Part shown: positions 30,601-35,953 of the stretch, in pieces
How positions within the stretch are numbered: position 1 is the first letter of the stretch
Layout of the letters: each line of letters opens with the position of its first letter
Origin: Oscillospiraceae bacterium
GTDB lineage: Bacteria > Bacillota > Clostridia > Oscillospirales > CAG-272
Length of the DNA stretch: 35,953 bases
Direction: 5' to 3'
Assembly: GCA_015065215.1 (NCBI GenBank)
Contig: SVQT01000021.1
Coordinates: forward strand, 1-35,953
Program-made: the position numbers and the translations under genes
The notes under the pieces: generated by a model
What the model was told of the DNA's origin: nothing
What the model saw: the letters and a program-made list of their open reading frames with translations, nothing else
Database searches by the model: none

Positions 30601-32664
30601 ATGGCACAAGCATTTTTCAAAAAAGGCCTGCTCGCCCTTGTTCTTGCGTGCGTGATGATCATCGCACCCCTTGCCCTTGTCTCCTGCAAGGATGGGCAGG
30701 ATGGCACCAACGGCATTGACGGTAAGGATGGCAAGGACGGCACCGCCTGGATCACAGGCACCGACGATCCCACCGGCGCGCAGGGCAAGGACGGTGATTT
30801 TTATTTTGATATGGACAGCTATGCCCTGTATCAGAAAAAAGACGGGCTATGGAAGATCCTGCAAAACAATTTCGGCAAGCCCGGTATCAACGGCACAAAC
30901 GGCATAAACGGCACGACGCCGACCGTTACCATTAACGGTAACGGCTACTGGGTCATCAACGGAACGGCAACGACCGTAAAGGCAACCGGCACGAACGGAA
31001 CGACCCCTACGGTCACCATCAATAATAGCGGCTATTGGGTCATCAACGGGACTCCCACCGGCGTGAAAGCAAAGGCTCTCGACATTACCATAGGCGCAAC
31101 CGCCCCTACCAATCCCCAAATGAACGATCTGTTCTTGAACAACAACACCTGGGAGCTGTTCCAGTATAACGGCACCACCTGGGTCTCCAAGGGCAGGATC
31201 GGCGGCGAGCAAGAGGGAGAAGAGGTAGAGGACAAGGTGGTGGATCTGGTCATCTTTATGGGCCAATCCAACATGGCGGGCCGCGGTGTTGCCGCAGAGG
31301 CGCCCACCGTTGGCGAGGGACACGGCTATGAATTCCGTGCAGTTTCGGATCCCACCAAGCTCTACCCCATCACTGAGCCCTTCGGCGTGAACGAAAACAG
31401 AGGCGTGATCTCGGAAACCACCAAGACAGGCTCTCTTGTTTCCGCCTTTGCGGAAAGCTACTACGCCTACACGGGTGTGCCCATCGTGGGCGTTTCCGCC
31501 TCGCAGGGAGGCAAAAAGATCGAGTTTTGGGCAACGAACGGCGATGCCCTGAACGAAACCATCACCCGCTACAACGCCGCCAAGACCTATCTGACAAACA
31601 ACGGCTACACCGTCCGTCACCAGTACATGGTCTGGCTGCAGGGCGAAACCGACGGTGCGCAGGGCACGGCAACCGCAATCTACAAAAACAGCCTGGTCAC
31701 GCTCTTCGGAGAAATGAAAAAGCAGGGCGTGGAAAAGGCCATGGTCATCCGCATCGGTGACCGTCAGGCAAGCGAAACGCAGCACGACGCCATCATTCTG
31801 GCACAGACCGAGCTTTGCCGCGAGCACGACGATTTTGTGATGATCTCGGGCAAGCTGGCGGGTGTTGCGGGCGCGGATATGAAGGACAGCGCTCACTTCA
31901 AGCAGTCCACCTATAACGAGGTGGGCGCGGATGCGGGCAAGAATATGGCCTACTATGTGAACACGGGTATGGAGCCCTATTTCTGGGATCCCGAATACAA
32001 CAACTATTACCCCTTCGGCGGCTCTGGCGGCAATTCCTCCACGCCTCCCGCAGAAACGGTGACAAATCTGGTCATCGACGTATCCGATCCCAATTCCACC
32101 TATAATTTCTCTGATCTGGGCACCGTTTCGGGCGGCAAGGTGACCGTCAGCGAAAACCACACCGACAAATATCTGGCTGTGGCCGATACCGTGATCCTGT
32201 CCGACGATTACAGCTGGACCTGCGAATTTATTGCGGGCGGCTTTACGGGCACCGGCGGCGTGATCGCCTGCTCGGGCACCAACGGCGCGGGCTTCATCAA
32301 CCTGCCCTACAGGTACGCCGATATTTCCCTCACATCTGCCGGCTTCCGCTTTCGCGACGAGGGCAATACCTTCCAGATCGATATGACGCTCCCCGCGAAT
32401 TACGACAATACCGCCCTTCATCACTTCGCGCTGGTCTACGACGCCACCACAAGGACCTTTAAGGCCTACATCGACTACGTAGAATGTAAGATCGTCTATA
32501 ACAAGGGCACCGCGGGCGGTTTCTTTACCGACACGCAGCTCAACCGCGTGCTGGGCGGTTATCCCACCGAGTCCAATGCGAAGTGTGACTTCGCTTATTT
32601 CGCGTTCACCAAAACCGCTCTGGTGACCGACGAAATGAAGCAGATGTCGGGCAGCAACGCTTAA
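30601..32664 (+). CDS. Collagen-like lipoprotein with sialate O-acetylesterase-type (SASA/SGNH) and LamG-like domains
   Basis: A 687-residue surface lipoprotein. Residues 1-28 form the signal, ending in lipobox LVSC (Cys29). A short collagen-like run of Gly-x-y triplets follows (about 31-47, DGQDGTNGIDGKDGKDG), then two near-identical blocks (104-122 and 133-151) with 'TTPTVTINxxGYWVINGT'. The catalytic domain (about 213-455) shows the SASA/DUF303 motifs: nucleophile Ser223 in FMGQSNMAGRG, WLQGETDG near 345, and Asp429/His432 in DSAHF. A LamG/concanavalin-like domain (about 495-680) ends the protein. Likely removes acetyl esters from sialic acid or plant polysaccharide at the cell surface and binds glycan through the C-terminal domain. 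AGGAGG precedes the ATG. It is flanked by two similar AAGCCGCTT terminators and stands alone. Confidence 0.87.
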   Translation: MAQAFFKKGLLALVLACVMIIAPLALVSCKDGQDGTNGIDGKDGKDGTAWITGTDDPTGAQGKDGDFYFDMDSYALYQKKDGLWKILQNNFGKPGINGTNGINGTTPTVTINGNGYWVINGTATTVKATGTNGTTPTVTINNSGYWVINGTPTGVKAKALDITIGATAPTNPQMNDLFLNNNTWELFQYNGTTWVSKGRIGGEQEGEEVEDKVVDLVIFMGQSNMAGRGVAAEAPTVGEGHGYEFRAVSDPTKLYPITEPFGVNENRGVISETTKTGSLVSAFAESYYAYTGVPIVGVSASQGGKKIEFWATNGDALNETITRYNAAKTYLTNNGYTVRHQYMVWLQGETDGAQGTATAIYKNSLVTLFGEMKKQGVEKAMVIRIGDRQASETQHDAIILAQTELCREHDDFVMISGKLAGVAGADMKDSAHFKQSTYNEVGADAGKNMAYYVNTGMEPYFWDPEYNNYYPFGGSGGNSSTPPAETVTNLVIDVSDPNSTYNFSDLGTVSGGKVTVSENHTDKYLAVADTVILSDDYSWTCEFIAGGFTGTGGVIACSGTNGAGFINLPYRYADISLTSAGFRFRDEGNTFQIDMTLPANYDNTALHHFALVYDATTRTFKAYIDYVECKIVYNKGTAGGFFTDTQLNRVLGGYPTESNAKCDFAYFAFTKTALVTDEMKQMSGSNA

Positions 32665-32702
32665 ATAGCATGGGTCTGAGTCATTTGATGCAGAAGGCGT
32701 GA

Positions 32703-32743
32703 TCTCGGTACGATAGGCGTATAATATACGTCGAGTGCCGAGA
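32703..32743. other. Imperfect long hairpin downstream of the lipoprotein gene
   Basis: TCTCGG...CCGAGA encloses CGTAT-AAT-ATACG, and a further GAAATTC/GAATTTC hairpin lies at 32773-32790. The 235-base gap to the convergent araM gene otherwise holds only the terminator; no gene is seen. Confidence 0.5.
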
Positions 32744-32797
32744 GCGCAACTAAAAAAACACATATAAAAAATGAAATTCGATAGAATTTCTACCGAA

Positions 32798-32837
32798 AAG
32801 CCGCTTCACCATCACTTTTTTGATGGCAAAGCGGCTT
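32798..32837. terminator. Bidirectional terminator between the lipoprotein gene and araM
   Basis: AAGCCGCTT pairs with AAGCGGCTT around an inner CCATCA/TGATGG stem. The minus strand continues TTTTC and the plus strand CTTTC, so it can serve both convergent genes. Confidence 0.8.
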
Positions 32838-32899
32838 CTTTCTATGCTTTTTCGTGTGTTTTTTGTTCGGCGCTAATGACTCGGCTCCTTTTATCATTT

Positions 32900-34180
32900 T
32901 TATTCCATATAATCTGTTGCGTTGATCCCCATCATTGGGAACAGGTGCGTCAGCAGCAGCCTACCTTTGATAAAGGGGTGATAGCACAAGCCCTTTTCCA
33001 GTAGCGCGGCATCCACGTGGATGTCGGCAGGCTCAGTCGCCGCCCCTGCACGCCGCATATCTGCCAGTAGCGCCGCCTCGTCCGGCAGGCATTCCTCTGC
33101 CAGGGCGCGGATCGCGGGCCATTGCTCGCGCAGACGCACGGGATCAACGCTTTCCATAATAGCAAAAGCATTGACACGCTCCACCTCGGAGATCTGTGCC
33201 GCGTCAAAGCCAGCGTAAACCTTCTCATGGGAGACCGAAACGCGCACAGGCTCGATTTCCTCCACCCGTTTGGCCACATTTTTATAAATGCGAGTCATCA
33301 GCACGCTGGCCACACCCACCTTTTTGCCATGAAATTCCGGCCAGATGCCGCGCGACAGCTTGTAGCACTCCCAATAATGCGAAAGGGCGTGCTCGGCGCC
33401 GGATGCGGGCCTGGAGGAGGCCGCCAGCTTCATAGCAAGACCGGAAAGCACCAGCGACTCCATGATGGCGCCGGCGGCCTCCTCGTCCTGTTGAGTAACG
33501 CGATCTGCCAGCGCACGCATGCGGCCAACGCTTTCCAGCGTCAGCTCGGCTATCGCTGGGCAATAGTGCTCTCCGAGCAAGAGATGCGCCACACGCCAAT
33601 CAAATATCCCCAGATATTTCGCCACCATATCACCAAAGCCGGCCGCCTTCAGCTCAGCAGGCGCGCTTGCCAGTACCCGTGTATCCGCCAGGATCACCTG
33701 CGGCTGCGCCCCTTGCCAGGAGCTTTTGAAATTGTGCGCCACGATCGGCGCCAGATCCGCGGCAAAGCCGTCCATAGAGGGAGCCGTGGCAAAAATAGCA
33801 AAGGGCCTGTTGCAGGTCCCGGCCGCCACGCGGCAGATGTCGTTGAGCGAGCCAGTGCCAACCGAAAGGATCGCATCCACATCACCGCAAAGGGCCTCCA
33901 CCTCGCGTACCTGCTCGGCGCGCGCATAGATCAAATTGGGATAGATCAGCTTTTTGACAGCGAAATCCGCTGCCGCCAGCGATGCGAGTATGCCGTCCGC
34001 CGCCCGCAGCGTGTTATCGTCCGCCACAAGCAGCAACCTGTCACCAAAGCCCGCGCGGCGCAGCAAGATCCCTGCCCGCTCGGTCACATCGGGGCCGATC
34101 TCCGCCATGCGCAGATCAAAGGTGTGGGTCTGCCCACAGGGGCAATGCGCCAGCCTATTTAAGATACCGTTCAGATCCAT
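32900..34180 (-). CDS. araM: sn-Glycerol-1-phosphate dehydrogenase (AraM/EgsA type)
   Basis: Reduces dihydroxyacetone phosphate to glycerol-1-phosphate, the stereoisomer used in archaeal lipids; B. subtilis AraM is encoded in the arabinose operon. The 426-residue protein has the iron-alcohol-dehydrogenase-like fold with 'ILSVGTGSLNDICR' (nucleotide), 'TAPSMDGFA', metal ligands probably Asp in 'GFGDMVAKY' and His in 'SGAEHALSHYWE' and 'EFHGKKVGVA'. The N-terminal Cys-x-Cys-Gly-x-x-His is also seen in relatives. AAGGAG lies nine bases before the ATG. It begins 19 bases after the permease stop, so the two are probably co-transcribed. Confidence 0.88.
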   Translation of the reverse strand: MDLNGILNRLAHCPCGQTHTFDLRMAEIGPDVTERAGILLRRAGFGDRLLLVADDNTLRAADGILASLAAADFAVKKLIYPNLIYARAEQVREVEALCGDVDAILSVGTGSLNDICRVAAGTCNRPFAIFATAPSMDGFAADLAPIVAHNFKSSWQGAQPQVILADTRVLASAPAELKAAGFGDMVAKYLGIFDWRVAHLLLGEHYCPAIAELTLESVGRMRALADRVTQQDEEAAGAIMESLVLSGLAMKLAASSRPASGAEHALSHYWECYKLSRGIWPEFHGKKVGVASVLMTRIYKNVAKRVEEIEPVRVSVSHEKVYAGFDAAQISEVERVNAFAIMESVDPVRLREQWPAIRALAEECLPDEAALLADMRRAGAATEPADIHVDAALLEKGLCYHPFIKGRLLLTHLFPMMGINATDYME

Positions 34181-34199
34181 TTATGCACACTCCTTTTCG

Positions 34200-35504
34200 T
34201 TAAAACGCCATTACCAGCGCCAGGCCGCCAAGCGAGGCCAGTAGCGTTGGGATAGAAAGTGTCGCACCGTACAGCACAAATCTGCCAAAAGAAAGCGACA
34301 CGTGATGCTGTTTGAGCAACGCCATCCACATAATGCCCGCAAGAGCGCCCATCGGGGTAAAAAAGGCACCGATGTTCGAGCCAATCACAGCCGCATACAA
34401 GGCGGGCAAAGAAGCACCCGTTGCCCCTGTGACAATGGTAGAAAACAGTACGCTCATTGGAATGTTATTGAGCAAATTGGCAGAAAGAAAGGAGAGAGCG
34501 CCGCTACGCCACAGTTCTCCGCCGCCAAGCACCAAACCGCGCAAGCGGTCGGTAGCCCCCACACGTCCCAGCGCCATGACCAAAACAAACATAGCAAGCA
34601 CAAAAGGGATAACATCATATGGGGCACGCTGAAAGCTATGCTTGACAACCGCCATCCCACGGCGGCGAATCAATAATTCAGGAATAGCGGAAAGATATAA
34701 AAGCAAACAAGAAACAGCGGCGATCAACCACATGGGAAGCGACAAATACGAGGAAAGCACCAAAAACAGGATACAGCCGCCAAGAGCGGTGAGCCCCAGA
34801 ATAACAGTGGGTATATCTGCCAGATGCGCCTCCCCTTCCTGTGGCTTCATCGGCGCTTCCAGCCGGCGGCTAAACAGCGCCCAAAGCATAAAGATGGAAG
34901 CGGCACCGCCGAAAAGAGTGGGCAAGGCCATCATGGAAAAGTAGGTGGCAAAATCAATGCCGTTCCCCGCCGCGAGATAGATATTGGTAGGGTTGCCAAT
35001 GATCAACGCCATACTCCAGGTATTTGCCGCCACAAATTCAGCAACAAGATAGGGAACGGGATCAATTTCCGCATGTTTGGCAAAATAGCAGATGAAGGGT
35101 GTGAAGGTCAGCACCACAATATCATTGGAAGTAAAAACAGTCAGTACCGAAACAGCAAAATACAGCATCATAAAAAGCTTTTTCTGACTGCTCCCTGCCC
35201 GCCGTAGCACCTTGCCCGCCAGATAGCGAAAAAATCCCGCCTCATCAAGGAAAATCGAGATCAGCGTCATCGAGAAAAAGAGAATCAAGATCTTGATGGG
35301 ATTGACGGCGCTATCGGTGGTCAGACCCGCATATGCCTCACCAATCGGGATCCATCCGCCGATGATCAAAATCAATGCGCCCACAAGGGGGGCAACCCAA
35401 TAAAGCCTCCAGGAAAGATGCTTGGGGTGAAAAGCCGGCTCAAAAAGCGCCGTGGCCGCCGTGGCGAACACCGTCACCAGCGAAATCACAATCACCGCTG
35501 TCAT
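34200..35504 (-). CDS. ArsB/NhaD-type (ion transporter superfamily) permease
   Basis: A 434-residue membrane protein with roughly 10-12 hydrophobic helices of the SLC13/ArsB/NhaD fold. The two conserved re-entrant regions are visible: 'VLTVFTSNDIVVLTFTPFI' followed by 'ANTWSMALIIGNPTNI', and later 'LSANLLNNIPMSVLFS' with 'VIGSNIGAFFTPMGALAGIMWM'. The NN/NPTN pattern fits anion or arsenite transport. No arsA, arsR or arsC is nearby, so arsenite is uncertain; an organic or inorganic anion linked to AraM metabolism is possible. The GTGAGGGGGG-type ribosome site precedes the ATG. Confidence 0.88.
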   Translation of the reverse strand: MTAVIVISLVTVFATAATALFEPAFHPKHLSWRLYWVAPLVGALILIIGGWIPIGEAYAGLTTDSAVNPIKILILFFSMTLISIFLDEAGFFRYLAGKVLRRAGSSQKKLFMMLYFAVSVLTVFTSNDIVVLTFTPFICYFAKHAEIDPVPYLVAEFVAANTWSMALIIGNPTNIYLAAGNGIDFATYFSMMALPTLFGGAASIFMLWALFSRRLEAPMKPQEGEAHLADIPTVILGLTALGGCILFLVLSSYLSLPMWLIAAVSCLLLYLSAIPELLIRRRGMAVVKHSFQRAPYDVIPFVLAMFVLVMALGRVGATDRLRGLVLGGGELWRSGALSFLSANLLNNIPMSVLFSTIVTGATGASLPALYAAVIGSNIGAFFTPMGALAGIMWMALLKQHHVSLSFGRFVLYGATLSIPTLLASLGGLALVMAF

Positions 35505-35548
35505 TTACTTCCCCCCCTCACCGCGCAGAGCATTCAATCTACTAGGCT

Positions 35549-35577
35549 ACTATATCACACCGCGCCGTCGATTGCAA
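35549..35577 (-). promoter_or_regulatory. Promoter of the permease-araM operon
   Basis: On the minus strand TTGCAA (35577-35572), a 17-base spacer and TATAGT (35554-35549), about 45 bases before the permease ATG. Confidence 0.8.
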
Positions 35578-35602
35578 GGGTTTTTTTCAAATTTTGTCAT
35601 TT

Positions 35603-35953
35603 TTAGGAAAGGGGCAGACGCTCCCCTTCATACAATCCTTGAAAACAGCTGTTTTCCACATTAAACCGTACCCCCTCAATATGCAAAACACGAGCAATTG
35701 GCGCGTCATAGGCAGAAAGCGGTCTATTGTAAACATCATTGGAATGGGCAGAAAGCAGCAGCTCCTCACCTCGCCTGCCGGTCACCAGCAGGGTATGATA
35801 AAAATCCCCCGCATTGTCCCCCAGCTGCACAACGTCTCCCAGCTCCGCTTCCGCCTGTGTCGCCTCTCGCCCAAAGGGACCGATTCCACCGTTGGCGGCG
35901 GCAAAAGCGGGCGCGCCGGTAAAAAAATCCTAAAAATATTCCACACCGGTAAA
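35603..35953 (-). pseudogene. Amidase-domain protein (Amidase_6-like), 3' part, interrupted by in-frame TAG
   Basis: The C-terminal part of a putative secreted amidase/peptidoglycan-type domain runs off the right edge. The readable frame gives 'DFFTGAPAFAAANGGIGPFG', 'ELGDVVQLGDNAGDFYHTLLVT', 'LLLSAHSNDVYNRPLSAY' and 'RVLHIEGVRF', with the catalytic His region (FYHTLLVT) and AHS. Immediately upstream the frame reads 'TGVEYF' and then TAG (35932-35930). Relatives I recall continue through this point with an aromatic or Asn residue (TGVEYFYDF-like), so the amber codon interrupts a conserved stretch. It may be a pseudogene, a sequence error or recoding. A GTG restart at 35830 would lack half the domain. 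Confidence 0.6.

Noticed and set aside
30847-32763. A 638-codon minus-strand ORF opposite the lipoprotein gene
   Set aside because: Antisense shadow rich in Gly/Val/His. The plus-strand product has lipobox, SASA motifs and a ribosome site.

Overview
The window reads as a chromosomal segment of an anaerobic, low-to-mid GC Firmicute, most likely an uncultured gut Clostridia/Oscillospirales-type bacterium. This rests on the dnaX-ybaB-recR order, AGGAGG ribosome sites, TTGACA-17-TATAAT promoters, a B. subtilis-like set of ARG boxes, BspA-type leucine-rich repeats, a class II galT and many intracellular glycosidases. The taxon is inference. I saw no phage genes, transposase or CRISPR array.

Layout. 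1-1605: end of dnaX, then ybaB and recR (DNA repair/replication). 1656-4897: a GH127 beta-L-arabinofuranosidase-like enzyme, then a propeller-like hypothetical gene with its own promoter. 4946-13013 (minus): the complete arginine operon argG-H-C-J-B-D-F, driven by one consensus promoter with three ARG boxes. 13308-16940 (plus, divergent): a siroheme/4Fe-4S reductase-like protein overlapping an iron/heme/cobalamin-type ABC transporter. 16984-20848 (minus): an ECF-type sigma factor overlapping a membrane protein with an anti-sigma-like cytoplasmic tail and a large Fn3/LRR ectodomain. 20960-21778 (minus): an AraC regulator. 21916-27130 (plus, divergent): a clan-A glycosidase, a UlaG-like hydrolase, a cytoplasmic GH16 enzyme, a MITE-like element, a galactonate-dehydratase-like enolase-superfamily enzyme and an SDR; together they resemble a non-phosphorylative sugar-acid route. 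27185-28240: a tRNA-Leu(TAG) flanked by antisense copies of both of its own ends, a minus-strand transcription unit with a broken small ORF, and a candidate terminator-ended small RNA. 28317-30459: galT and a cytidylate-kinase-like gene. 30601-32664: a lipoprotein joining a collagen-like stretch, a sialate-O-acetylesterase-type domain and a LamG-like domain. 32900-35504 (minus): an ArsB/NhaD-type permease and an AraM-type glycerol-1-phosphate dehydrogenase. 35603-35953 (minus): the end of an amidase-domain gene with an in-frame amber codon.

How the parts fit. The arginine genes form a self-contained acetyl-cycle pathway from glutamate to arginine; carAB is not present. The carbohydrate genes (GH127, clan-A GH, GH16, AraM, SASA esterase, galT) suggest a plant- or host-glycan consumer. 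Most of these glycosidases lack signal peptides, so they probably act on imported oligosaccharides, but no sugar transporter is in view. The points most worth a second look are the sigma/LRR pair, the tRNA-Leu with its flanking inverted copies, the sugar-acid module and the two apparently non-coding transcription units near 28 kb.
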